From NCBI GenBank assembly GCA_951640165.1, contig OX621246.1, positions 8,767,001 through 8,831,000 of the forward strand: a stretch of DNA of 64,000 nt, read 5' to 3'. The notes beneath the pieces are model-generated. The model saw only the letters and a list, made by a program, of their open reading frames with translations. It made no database searches and was not told the DNA's origin. Positions 11,145-24,646 of the stretch are shown here, one piece after another. This stretch comes from Pseudoips prasinana. Its lineage: Eukaryota > Arthropoda > Insecta > Lepidoptera > Nolidae. Position numbers and translations under genes: made by a program. Each line of letters starts with the position of its first letter. Within the stretch, counting starts at the first letter, position 1.

Positions 11145-11275
11145 AACCCATATCAGGGTGAGTAACATGTACTGTGACGACTCGAGCCCACACTCAATTG
11201 TTCAGAGAAGCAGTGAACGCTTCCAAGGCTAAGTGTAAAGGCCATGTAAAAGAAAAAATATAACGTGAACTATCT
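11145..11275. repeat. Dispersed repeat H, copy 1
   Basis: Shares CGAGCCCACACTCAATTGTT, GAAGCAGTGAACGCTT and a GTGTAAAGGCCATGT-like end with 49925-50035. Family unknown. Confidence 0.45.
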
Positions 11276-11298
11276 GTGAATCTTACTCTAAACATTTA

Positions 11299-11750
11299 AA
11301 GGGTCTCTGGGTAAGAGGACCAAGTTCCTTTACGGGGTTTAACTTTCCATCATTTCCGACTTATTAGAGTATAAAACAATAATAAAGAACTAAAATAATA
11401 ATAATAATTAATATTTTAAAACACATTTGCAGCATAAGTGTCATACACTTTTTTGTATTTATGAAATAAAAAAGTATTTTTTTTTACTTCTAATATTATT
11501 CTGTGACCCATTTAGGTTAATTGGCTTCAATTTATTTAAAAAAAAAGTTATCAAAGTATCCACCATATAAAAAGCAAATAAATAAGAGCCATAAAACATG
11601 AAAAATGTACTACTTAACTTTAAAGTCCAATAACTTGAGAATGGTTAAGTTTGAGATATGGTATTTTATAGTCATATTAGTCAGAAATGACAAAATCTAA
11701 AACCCCAAAAAGGATCTAAGTCGATTTACCCAGTGACCCTGTATCCTTTC
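11299..11750. mobile_element. DNA element with imperfect terminal inverted repeats
   Basis: Left end GGGTCTCTGGGTAAGAGG and right end TTACCCAGTGACCC are inverted. Behind them GGGGTTTAAC and AAACCCC, and CATTTCCGACTTATTAGA and TAGTCAGAAATG, also pair. About 450 bp with an AT-rich core and no transposase frame, so probably non-autonomous. Superfamily not assigned. Confidence 0.5.
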
Positions 11751-12687
11751 GACCTGAGTTCGAAGTAAATTTAAATCTGCTTCAGTATTCTAACTGTAAA
11801 TTTAATTGATCTTTACCGTAGTGAGGAAATGAAACCAGCTCATCAGTTACAGCATTATAACTTTATTGGTAGATAAACAAAAATAAGCTCAGTCGCCATT
11901 GTCGGTCCGGTATTTTTTTGTATTTTTATATTTTGCTTCATAAAAATATATTACTGTGTATAAAATACTTAATATGTACTCGAAAAACGTTAGGCGTTGC
12001 TAGAGTCGTCGACATATCGTATGTTGTTCAATTAAAAACTAGATTAATATTATTATCCATGTGTTAATGCGATGAGAATAAACATTGTAGAGTTCCGTAA
12101 GATATCACTTGCACAAAGACAATTACTAAGGTATAAGTACTAAGTTAAATTAATAAAAAATATTTCGCTTTTCTCTTTCTTTCTATAAACCAAAAATGTA
12201 ATTAAGATTAAACTAAAAAAAACAGCCACTTATGTATTATCTTTATGATTTATATGGCGTATAGTTTACTTGCTTCTGGACCTCGGAGTCCTTAAAACTA
12301 CTCATATACTCTAAAAATCTATTTTTCTTATAAGAGGTTAACATGAACATGCATGAAGCTAATAAATACAAACAAATCAGTTATCAACACTGGGGTATTC
12401 ATATTAATTAATGCTCAAATCGCGTCTCTACCACGTACTTGATCTACGCTATTAATGTGAGTAAAATTCATTAAGTTGTAAGCAATATTTTAGAGAACAA
12501 GTATAAACTTAAAGATTTTGAAATTCTTTACTAAAACAACTTTGTTATTTTGAAACTAGAACTATTTTAGCAATCCTCCGAGAACCCTTTGGTGAACATG
12601 AAAGATTTAGACATTTTCGACAGTTTCTCGTTATAGAAAGGCATTTCGGGTTATTTCAAAATGCTTTTGATCATTCTAATTTTAGAA
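11751..12687. other. 3' flank of the opsin, no other gene seen
   Basis: AT-rich; no coding signature on either strand. The opsin 3' untranslated region may extend to about 12690. Confidence 0.4.
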
Positions 12688-12693
12688 TTTATT
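12688..12693 (-). terminator. Candidate opsin poly(A) signal
   Basis: First clear AATAAA on the minus strand downstream of the stop codon, which would give a 3' untranslated region of about 0.6 kb. Variant ATTAAA hexamers lie nearby (about 12740 and 12765). No transcript evidence is available. Confidence 0.25.
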
Positions 12694-13294
12694 GTAAGAG
12701 ATTACCTAGAGTGTTTTGAAATTTGTTATTTTTGCGAAAGCTTTAATCTAACTGACAATCCTCAGGTTTAATTTAGATGAGTAAAAAGGCTTGGAAAGTT
12801 ATTGCTAACATTTTTAGATCATCTGTAGTAGGTAATTCTATTGGTGTCTGATTAACCTAAATCCTGATTAACTTGATAGTGTTATATTTTTCCGCTTTGC
12901 TAGAATTGCGGGATATTGCAAAAAGAGAAAAAAATAAACTTAAATTTATGAATGTTTGCGATCTGACTGAAATTCAGCACCATGAAAAGATTCCTTCGTG
13001 ATATAACAACTTAAGTATCGTACTGTGCTTTAAATCGATACTTTTCAAGTCCCGAATTAGAATAACTTGACTGTGTTTCTATAAATATACAGCTAAGCGT
13101 AAGAAGGTACCGACTTAATACTATAAGTTCTAAGTAATATCTTACGTGTTCTAAATTGTTTGTTCTCATTGCATCTGTACCTACCGCACCCACAAATAAT
13201 ACACATGGTTATTAGTATAACTTCATAGTCATAAAATAAAGCACATTTTAGGATCGTATGGTCGTGTTCGTGTGTTGGCTTAAAATAAATGGTT

Positions 13295-13412
13295 TTAAGC
13301 GTCTACAGCAGCTGGCTGTGACTGCGCGGTGGCAACGCTGGTGGATGTGGAGACAGTATCGGGATCCTGTTCCCGGACGCCCATCCACGGGAGACGCTTC
13401 TGGAGTTCCGCC
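13295..13412 (-). CDS. Opsin exon 8: C-terminal tail and stop
   Basis: Residues 349-386, then TAA at 13297-13295. Acceptor GCTTTCAG. Begins [18 protein letters not shown], the conserved helix-8 and start of the cytoplasmic tail in blue opsins, then a Ser/Thr-rich stretch ([12 protein letters not shown]) that is a likely phosphorylation and arrestin-binding region by analogy, ending AAVDA. Confidence 0.95.
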
Positions 13413-16400
13413 CTGAAAGCATAAAAAAGTAAAGTTCTAGTCATCTTGGAAGCGCTGCATGAGATTCATCGGCGATTAATTAATTTCCGATTGCAGATCT
13501 ATCTTTTTCTGAGCTTAGGCGGGAATCCAATCATTGGTAAGAGAGGTTTTCTGGTGTTTACATTCTGACGGTATAGGTTAATCACAGCTCTCAGAATAAA
13601 TCACCACTGATGGTTATATATGACTGTGGCGTGTGGCGCAGCGGCTAAGACATTCGCCTCGCCTCTTCGTGTCGCGGGTTTGAGTCCCGCGCCGGACAAC
13701 TATTTGTGTGACCCATAAATAGTTGTTCTGAGTCTGCATGTAATTTGTGTCATTATATGTTTGTAAAGTACTCCGCGATACAGGGATTAAATTCCCTAGT
13801 GCAGGCGTTGACCTTGAAAAAAATATATAACATAGTATGTCGGTGCGATGAGTAACCGAGATATTATGATCTTCTTTTTTTGTCCAACAGATCCTGAAGG
13901 TCGAAGTGCTGTACGCAAGTACACCGCAATCAAGACCTAACATATGTATCAAAACAGAATATTTTTTGTATATTATTCAACAATATGCCATACGGCCCGC
14001 CTACTGTCACTAGCATTATCCGAGGCCACATCTCATGCGTTGCTCATGATGAACAGGATTGAGGAATAACGTTGATTCTTTGGGTGATGAGTAATGTGGA
14101 CTGACCTGTATCTTGGATGATTAATGGCATATACCCAGGGGTCTACGCAGGAGACTGCCTTGCAACACACGGCTGGCACCATTGTCGCAATCGGCGTTAA
14201 CAGGCTCCTGAAAAGAGGTAACTTTAAAAAGCCAGCCTTTAACGACGGTTAAATATGCTCTCCATAATCTCCAAAAACCGCTGGTATAAAGTTTTGTTAT
14301 TTATTGTTTTTTGCCATTGTTATTTATATCTTAGTATATGATGCAAATAACACGATTTCTATGACTAATTTATTTAGATTTTATTTAATCATTAATGTAC
14401 ACACAAAAAACGTATAATACCAGCAATATAGTGAAAGAAAATAACATGTACAAAGATACTGCTTACTTCTTACTAAACAAAAAATAATTGTAACAATGAG
14501 GTATAGACGGCAGCACATCAAGCTACCCCAATCTGTCAAATTTCCCCAATTGAAAGTGAACCTTATGCTTTTCTGATAAAGTTGAAAATCTATAAAAGAA
14601 ATTTGTCAGATTGGGATAGCTGGATGTGCTGGCGTCTGTACTAGGAATTAAACCAAACGCCGGTCGGCGTGGTTGGTAAATCCGTTCGTCCGTCCATTTA
14701 TTCAGGTTACTCTGGGAGGCTTTCAATCCTTCACCGGACAATTCAAACATCTATCCGTGTAACTGCCTATTAATGTCATTATTTGGCGTAATTAACTGTT
14801 TCATCTTTCTGTCTACCCGTACGAAGCCGGTGCGTGGCACTAATATTTAATTATTTACGGATCGCCGACTTGGATATCTTCAATGACAAGTTGAATAAAT
14901 TCAAAACTAAAACTAAAATTAATTATATGACATAATGATATATTTCTATTCATTGATTATACTTTAATTCTTGTTTTGTTTATTATTAGTTATGCTTGGG
15001 TTAATCTAGTTAGTTATAGATATAATTTGTTTAATTTAATTACTATATCACAATTTTACTGTCATCATAATATAATTCGTAAATGTAATATAAATTTAAT
15101 TTTTATTTTGTACTTAGTTTAAACTTATATAACTGTTAAATGTGGCGATTATTATGTACGCCGTTATTGTCATATGCATCAGTGACCATTGTTATAATAT
15201 TTGCTATGTGAATTGTTAATGTTTATGATGTGGCTGTACTCAATAAATAAATAGAAATAAATTATTCCACTTACCTATCTCCGAAGGCCCCCGTCATAGC
15301 GACAAACGCATACGGTGTCCAGGCGCAGACGAACAAGAAGAATATGGTGAAAGCAACCTTTGCTATTCTGATCTCTACGCTCCGGCTGGCATCTTCCTTG
15401 TTGGACTGAAGAGACTTCACGTTCATCTTCTTCGCTTGCTCTTGCAGCATTCGCTCGTGGAGACGAACCTGACCACAAATAAATGGTTGTGTTATATTAT
15501 GATTGTAGTGGTTTAGAGTAGCCTTTTATCTCGGCACCTACGGGTAACGCGTTTGATCCAAGCACAGGTCAAATGTATGTGTCCATATGTGTGTATATGT
15601 AGTCCATATATATTATATATATACACATCAAAAGTGTCTAGTTTTGCAAAAATTGCAAACCAAAAATATAGGTACAAGTTGTTAACTTAAACATAGAATT
15701 TAAAGTATTTGCGAAGCCGCTGCATCATACTGTCGCTAGAACCAAGTCTCCAGTATGTCGAACCCTAGATGTGCTAAACGCCCTCCTGATTGCCTATCCT
15801 GAATGCGATGTGTTTGCCGGTAGATGGACAGACATTAGGCGAATATGTTTGGTTTTCTGCGAAAGAAAGTATGCAAGGATGTCCAGTATTTTGTATTGAA
15901 TTTATTATGTAACCTTAAAAATTAATTCAATACAAAATACTGTATAAATATGTATTTGTTTCTATTTTAATTAATGTAATTGGTTACTAACCGTTTTATT
16001 TAACTATAAATAAATAAAAAACGTAAGAAGGAAGGAAGTCCAGATTTGGTAATATTACTTGCATAATATTTTATAGTTAAAAATGTAATTAGTCACATTT
16101 TAAATGAATTGTGGGGAATTCACTTAACAAATATAAAGTGTGAGGTGTCATGTGCGTAATCAAGCTTAATATACATTTTTGGGGGTCCGTGCCTTTAGGA
16201 ACCCTCGGAACACTAAGCTTCCTAAGTCTAATAAATATACATTCTTTCTTTCTTTCTTCCACTGTCCGCTTATCTATCTGTGAGGAGAGCGTTTTTCGTG
16301 AACCGTCATAGGTAGAGCCTCACCCTTGTGAGAGTCGCTGGAAGCGGCTGGATATGGATAGCGCAATTGTGGAGATCTTTGGTGGAGGCCTTTCTGAGAG

Positions 16401-19400
16401 GGCGTCTTTCGGCCAATATGATGATGATGAAAAGGAAAACAATTAAAATTTTCACAGAGAAATAAAGGAGGTGCATACAACAAACATCATTTTTACGACC
16501 TACGAAGGTACAACCCTTAGTGAGCGAATTCAAGCGACCTACGAAGGTAAAATAATGAGTGAGTTCAACCTGTTTTCAGTTTTTTTTAAATTGCCAATTA
16601 AGCGTAAGTCCAATTACCTATGTACTTACGTATAACTGATTCATAAATTAACATCCAAATTTTCTTATCTTTAAAGTTAATTCCGGAGAATATTAAATAA
16701 TTAGTTTATGGATCGTATCGTTTTTTAAAATCACCACAACAAACATCGTTATACAGTCCGGTTACGAATAACTCATACGTTATCCAACCGATGTCGTTAT
16801 CAAAAAATATATAAATAGTATGTATTAATAATGTCCTAACTTTACGATAAAATACAGCCTCTCGAACATACATCGAATAACTAAAACTTACGTATCGATT
16901 TTTTTTAACTTCGCCCGCATTCGTGAAATTATTTCGCGCTGTGTCGCACTTACAAACATATAATTGACGGGCACAAAGTACATCCAGACTCAAAACAACT
17001 ATTTATGGGTCACACAAATAGTTGTGCTGCGCGGGAATCGAACTCGGGACATTAAGTGGCGACGCGACTGTCTTAACCACTACGCCATGAGTAGTAAAAA
17101 ATTGATTCACTTATTCTTCGGTTCGCGAAACTGATTGACGATTGGCCGGATCTTTTCGTAATATTTACTTATAATGTATTTGTATGATAATGATATGTCC
17201 TGAGATAACATAATGTCTCAATATTATTGTAATAACATCCCGCATAGTCCGGCAAAACAACCCAACTCCAGGAATTACAAATTTACTTAACTCCTGGAAT
17301 TATTCCACACTCTGAAACAGGTCTATACAAACACGGTCTCATTAAGTCTTTCTGTTATGAGTAGGTTGTACGACAACGGATTATATTTTAAATAGGTGAG
17401 ATACTAAGGCAACTCACTAAACAAATAAGTTATATCAGTATTTCTACACTTTTTGGGCTTCTTTAAGAATTCTCAATGCTAATCTATAATGAACACAAAT
17501 AATTATTATGGCTGAATTCAGGTTCATGTTGGCAAATCCTTGCTTTGCAAGCTGGAGGTTCGATTCCCACCACAGATATTTCCTAAATATATTCCCACAT
17601 ACATATATGTTTGCTTATATTTACAATGTATATGTAATAAAGGTTCTTAAAAACTCATTGCCTTATGTGTGAAACTTAAATGATGTAAACAATAACACCT
17701 GTATTCACCACATTTAAAATACAAATTAAGATTTTATGATTTACTTCGACAAAATATATACAGCGATACTTCAGTCACGTTCTGTATAAAATCTTTGTTA
17801 ACAAACTCCATATATATACTTATATATCTATACCACATATTATATCTTAATTTACACCACTAAATTATTTGTTTTAATCATTTTGATATTATGCGGTTAT
17901 AAATGTTTGATACGAAATGAAAAAGTGGTTTATTTACAAACATTCTATACGTAACATAGCTCAGGTGTTATGGATTATTCCATACAACTTCGAGATTATA
18001 GGTCAAATTCCTTGATCGGTAACATGTATTATTGGATTTTATCGAGAGACTAGCTGCCCCATGACTGTTATTGCAATTTAACTGTGGCTTCTCCAGGTAG
18101 TTCGCACTACATAAAGGTATGTATTGTGTTTATAGCCGCATATTCTCAAATGGGCGTGGGCAGGCCTTCTACACGGTGGACCGACGACCTTGTGCGGGTC
18201 GTGCAGGACCGGCTATTGTGGAGATCCTTGGGGGAGGCCTTTGTCCAGCAGTGGACGTCTTTCGGCTGATATGATGATGATGATGACGATTCTCAAAGCC
18301 GTAATATATAGAAGAACTGGTGGGCTACCGCCGAAGTCTTCGTTCATAGTGATAGTGATTTGGCGTGGCTTTCAAATAAATGAAGGTTAAAAATGTCTAA
18401 ATCATTCGTTCAATCGTTTAGCATGCTAAATAGCTTAATGTGCGAACAAGATGGCTGCCTAGTTTAGTGGCTAACTGACTAGTGTTTGATCGAACTTGAT
18501 TGATGCGATGGGCGAAAAAAATGCATAACTTTGGGCTAAGATATTACATATATTTGGACTACTAATATTCCAGATATTTAAACTAAAAACATGGCAGATA
18601 ATTAGACTAAAGACATTGCAGATATTTGTGCTAAAAATACCGATTTCGGGCTAAAATATTGCACATTACAACAGACAATACAAATCACTGTAACGAAATA
18701 AAATACTTAAGTAATAAGATGAATTGTCCAGTACCCAATTTGTGATTTATGAAACACTAACGAGAAGCATGAGATTTTCCAACAAATAGTACCTACACGT
18801 ACCAAGTGTACCTACCATTTCAATTATATTTTCTCTTTGCGTGTTCGCAATAAGCTTTACACATGTAATTATAATAAATTACATTTCGTTACGCTAAATG
18901 TTTTGTTATGCCAATTTTTGTTCGTCTTCGATTGTTTGTTAACTTGAGATTGAACCTGAATCCCCTTTGATGTTAGAAATATATTAATATTGAAGTTTAC
19001 TCAATTCAAAGGCATTAGATTAATAAGATTATTCTGACGGCACGTTATTACTCATTGTGAATTTTCTTCTTGTTTCTACTAACACTATAGACTTATGTTT
19101 GAAATAAAGTATTTGATTTGAATTGAATTTATATCCAATCGTATCTCGAAATTTTTATATCTAATTGATTTATAATTTTATTATTTGATTCTAGGGCACA
19201 GTTCTGTAAGCGGGAGATCATGTTCTAGATCCAAGTCTTCAGATCGGCTATTTCTTCCTTATCCACCTGATAGGTACAGGGATCTCAAAACCAGTTCCTA
19301 TTTGTTGGGTTTCGGATTGGATGTAGAAAGAAGCGGCTCAATTTATGCGTTTTTCAGTCCCTAATTTACTGCACAATAATTATGAATTGATTTATAAAAA

Positions 19401-22400
19401 CATTAGTTCCGATAGTAGACGAAAAATCTAAGTAAATCGAATGTATGCAATTTTGTCGAACTAGTTTTAATACTTGAAACTACTGTTATTAATAATAATG
19501 GGTAATATGGGCATAACAAGTTTTATGGGGAAAAAAACGGTTTAATTTTAATACATTACTGATTAATTACTCTTACTTCATTGCATTCATCTGTTGATAA
19601 ACATTAGTTGAAAATCAAATAACTTGAATATGTTTTTTGAAGCAATGGGACTTAATTCTTACAATAAAAATAGATATAGTATTCTACTCATAGGTTCTAA
19701 TTTAACCAAATAATGATTTATCAGTGTTTCAAAATACATTATTCAGATAACGCAGTTTGTGGTACACACGGCTACACATAGAGATACATTTCCAGTATAA
19801 GCTGATCTCGTGTTATATAGGATTTCTATACAATGAGAGGTCAGCGTATATTCGAAATGTATAGCTTGATATGTAGCCGTGTGTACAACTGTACAATTGT
19901 ATCTCCCACTTGGCCATAAGGACTTATTTGTAAAAGGGTTTAAGTACCGAGGCTTTTGTATAATATTTCACTATAATAAGGGTCAAAGTTCATTAATGGG
20001 CTGTGTTATTGTAGCAAGACATAATATGAGCGGTAAGACTAAGGAAACCGGAAGGGTAAAGTTGAATGGAGTGGAGACAGCATTCACATCCCATTTCCAA
20101 CTAATTGCACGAGCTAGGGATGTGCCTCGTTACACTGAAAACCTAATTTGTTTGTAAGAAAAAGTGTTTTGCTAAATAAGAGAGTAAAATATGGATAAGT
20201 TGCTTTTCAGAATTAAATTGTACTCTGTAGTGACAAATATTGTAACGTCGTTGTCAAGTTAGTAAATATACGTGCTATATGAAAACCGTCCTTCCTAGTA
20301 TACCTACACATAACAAAGACGATGTCAAGGTACTCGGCAATATGTGCAATTCACATAATGATTGCACATGTTATTGTGGCATAGTAGTAGCTGATAATTT
20401 ATTCTTTCCAGAAAAATCCCAATATCTTTTAGTCCGACCTGGATTGTGAACCCAGGATCTCGTTATCTACGATTGAACTTGCTACCGACAGGCCTACAAG
20501 GCAGTCAAGTAATCTTTTTTTAATCAAAGAACGGACACTTACATACAACATAGCAACATAACTGTTTTGTTTCAAAGGACACTTGGACGTAAGCAAGGTC
20601 ACGCGCGGATTTCCATGAACTCTAGCGTCACATACTCACTGCCTTTCAGTCCGCTGCTGAGAAGTGATTTATAGTTTATCAACACCTTAAGCCTAGTATT
20701 TGTTGGCATTCTATGTAAACAAGGGAGTTGTTGCTGCGCAGGTCACGTGGCAGTTCTCGGCATCGTGAACCTATTAACAGAATCGATTGCCCAATTTGGA
20801 AGGACCGGGTACGTGTACAGTCAACAGCATAAGTAGATGATCAAAATCGGACCTGAGTTTTGAGTTTATGATGCTATTGGGTGGCAGTTTTCACTAGTTA
20901 ATATTTTTTACACTTAACACTCACACACCTTCAACTAGATACTCTTCACCACCACACTATTTTGTCGCAATTTATGATAATTAGTATTGAATATCCGACT
21001 TTGATCATCAACTTTTGCTGTTGACTGTACATTTGTATAATAAGTATACGTATCTTGTATTATTGTGTGTCCATGTGTTGTTCTTAAGTATTTTTCTGAT
21101 AGACTATGATTAAGAAAATAAGTTTAGTAGTAAATATGTTACTAACTAGATCCTGTTTATATTCGATATCCGATTTGTTTTTATTTTTAAAAAGACAAAG
21201 CCCGCATTAGGTGTGTGGTGTCTAATCCCTGTGTCGCGGGGTACTTTACAAACATATAATAGACGGACACAAATTACATCCAGGCTCAGAACAACTATTT
21301 ATGGGTCACTCAAATAGTTGTCCGCCGCGGGACTCAAACCCAATTAATAATATTCAACATGACAATATAATAGTCCTTATAGTTTATCTGATGTAAATCG
21401 AATTTTCTAGATTTTGAAAGCGATTAAAAATATTTTCTATTATTTTAGTTCTTTAAACTAAAATAACAGTAAGTATTTTTTAAATGTTTATAATGCCAAA
21501 ATAATCTCACTTGACTTATTTTTAATATATTTAAGGAGTTTAGTAATATATTTATGTATTAAAGTATTTATCTATCTATATAAGTATATATATCGTCGCC
21601 TGGTACCCATAGTACAAGCTTTGCTTAGTTTGGGGCTGGGATGATCTGTGTGACATTTTCCCTAGATATTATTATTATTATACTCATCGAATAATACATA
21701 AAATAAAAGAACGTATTGAATTTAAAAATCCAAGTATGGTGCAGTGGTTAAGACAGTTGCGTCGCCACTTCGCCCGCCACATCAAGTCCCGCGCCGAACA
21801 ACAATTTGTGTGACCCACAAGTAGTTTTTCTGTGTCTGAGTGAGATTTGTACTCAATTTGTATGGGGAACAATCAAAAAACGATTGGTGTATAGCCAAAT
21901 TTTATTAGCTTGGTTGCGAGTTTCATTTGTTGTTTAACGTCGGAGGGCACGTTAGGCGCAAATGCTGAGAAATTAAACCACTTTAATTAAACCTCGTACT
22001 TAACTAACTAACTACACGTACTTAACCTCACCGATCACTGACGGACCGTTAAGAGTGTGATCACTTCACTTAGTGCGCCCTTGATCTACTATGGATAGTG
22101 ATTAAGTGGCAAGAGGGATCATATTTACAGAGAAAAAGAATCACCGCCCGATTCGGAATTTGTGCATTCGTCTGGTACAAATTAATGCTTTCTTCAAAAG
22201 GAAAACAGGGTAAACTTGTGAATTTCCCGCTCAAATTCTTACTCAAAGATTCTTGGATCGCTTTGTAATAATTTTCATTTATTGTTTAACTTGCTGATTT
22301 AAATAAATGAAGGAAACTTTAAATTGTGTCTGATTGTTGTTGGATTTGGAAGCCATTTTATAAAATATCAGCCTGTTTTAAAGGAAGTGATAAATTAGAT

Positions 22401-24579
22401 TCTCTAGTCGATTTAGATTCTGTAGTAGATTATGATTCAACAGGTTACTGCAATCTATTCTACAAAAGATTTAAAATCTACTAATCTGTTATAGTCGATT
22501 TCATATCTTTAGTAGAATATATCAATAGATTATTAACCTGTTTAAATTTGCTACCACGTTAGAGGATACACGTTGACATTGACACCGTCTTTATTACACA
22601 GGTAGTTAGGGTGATCTTTGTAATGCAAGTGAACACTGACGAAGTCAATTTGTGATAATTCTACCCAACTTTTTATGCCATTAGACCTGGCATGATTGAT
22701 GAATTACCCCAACCCACTGCCGTGTTTGCTGAAGATTCTGTAAGCATCGTTGGAGCTTTCTAGAACCCACAAAATTACGTTACATTCCTTACGTAGAGGG
22801 GCTATGGGCTGTAACAATAATAGATTCGATCGATATAAAATTGCAATAATATTGCCCTCTTTTAAATCTGGGCAAAGTCAAAGCGTTTGCCGGAGATAGG
22901 AAGGAGTGGAAAGCCCCACTAGCAAAGGCGTAGCTCTTAGATTGGATAGCATAGGTCGACTTTCAGCCAAGACGGCCAGTATCAATGAAACCCGTCATTT
23001 GACGCAAACTCAGGTGATCTCTATTCGACACTCTCGTGATCTGATTAAACGGTCTAAGCAACATGGCTGGAGAACGATTAGGTGCGGAACTGACAGCGTG
23101 TAACACGCCTAAATTCCTAAACCCGAATTGTACAGAAAAGAAACTTCATTAAATAAATTCTAATAACAATTTTCGGCTGATTATCGGCTGTTACATACAA
23201 TACATCAAATGAGTGAAATTAATTTATATCATCCGGTGGGGTCAGCACATGACCTTCGTCCTAAAGCAGCACGGTGCATCGCTGAGTCGGTTCGAGCGAC
23301 GACACCGGAGGCTAAAATTACCGTTCCCATTATCAGTTTGAACAATACTGTCGGCTAAAGTAACTAATAGGTAACTCTAGAATTTAATAACACCAACGAA
23401 ATACGGTTAAATGTTCGTGAATTTTCAATTTGGGTTGAACAAAAACGTTTTTGTCCAATTTTCCTTATAGGGAAAACGAAAAACTGAGCAATCAGACTTT
23501 TAATTATCAGCCTTGTTAAATCGGGTTCGCTCGTCGTCGGTTTTGGTGTTCAAAAAATACGGGCTGTGAAAAATCTTGGTTCATTTGTTCATTTTGTGGG
23601 GTTAATTACGATGTGTCTATTGTTTGTAGAGCTGTTTTACATTTTTATCGGATTATATTTGTAGTAATTAGACGTTTTTATAAGCCGTTTCTGAGTACTT
23701 TTCTATAGATTTTTTTAATTAGACTATCTTCAAGATGGGTCTACTTAGATCTCTAATTTACTTAGTTAAATGCCGTCCAGGACGTTAAGGGCATTTCAAA
23801 GGGACGACGATGTCTACGGGAAAAGTTGAATGCCGCGCTGCCGAAATCACCAAAGAGCTTGTATGGCATATGGCTGCTACAGGTTGTTAATGGAAAGCTT
23901 GATGGGTATTATTATTAAAAACACGTAAACCCAAATAGAATAATGGTGTTAGCACACTTTAGTCAGTAATACTAGTTTGAAGGCTTTATGAATCATGTTG
24001 CAATTTTGCTATTATAACATTGAATAATATTTTCCATTTACTTCTACTTTTCTTTCTATATATACTTATAACTACCTATATATACTTATAATATATTGTT
24101 CTCCTGGCGTATCGGCTAAGCGGCCATTCTCAAGGGAGACTAACCTAATACGCACAACATATTCAAATACATGAGTGGTTACGCAAACACGGGTGCACTG
24201 TCTACTCTGACCGCATAATCTGAGTAGAAGCTTATTTGAGCCTTTGCTCTAGTGGAACGAGAATATGATGTTTTATTTGTAACGAGAATTAAATAGAATT
24301 TACTGCGTGTACATGTAGAGAGAATTGAATTTCGAATTATACATACATACACATACATACTACGACTTATATAATACAACAATACTACATATCATCATCA
24401 TCATATCAGCCGAAAGACGTCCACTACTGGACAAAGGCCTCCCCCAAAGATCTCCACAATTGCCGGTCTTGCGCTATCCGCATCCAGCGATTTCCAGCGA
24501 CCCGCACAAGATCATCGGTCCATCTTGTAGGGGGCCTGCCCACGCTGCATATACATATACTACTTTTCTTTTATCTATA

Positions 24580-24646
<67 letters not shown>

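Noticed and set aside
19879..20157. 92-codon protein
   Set aside because: It begins inside a MITE terminal repeat and shows no domain.
24325..24645. 106-codon frame ending in alternating Tyr-Ile
   Set aside because: It is an antisense LINE tail running into the TA microsatellite.
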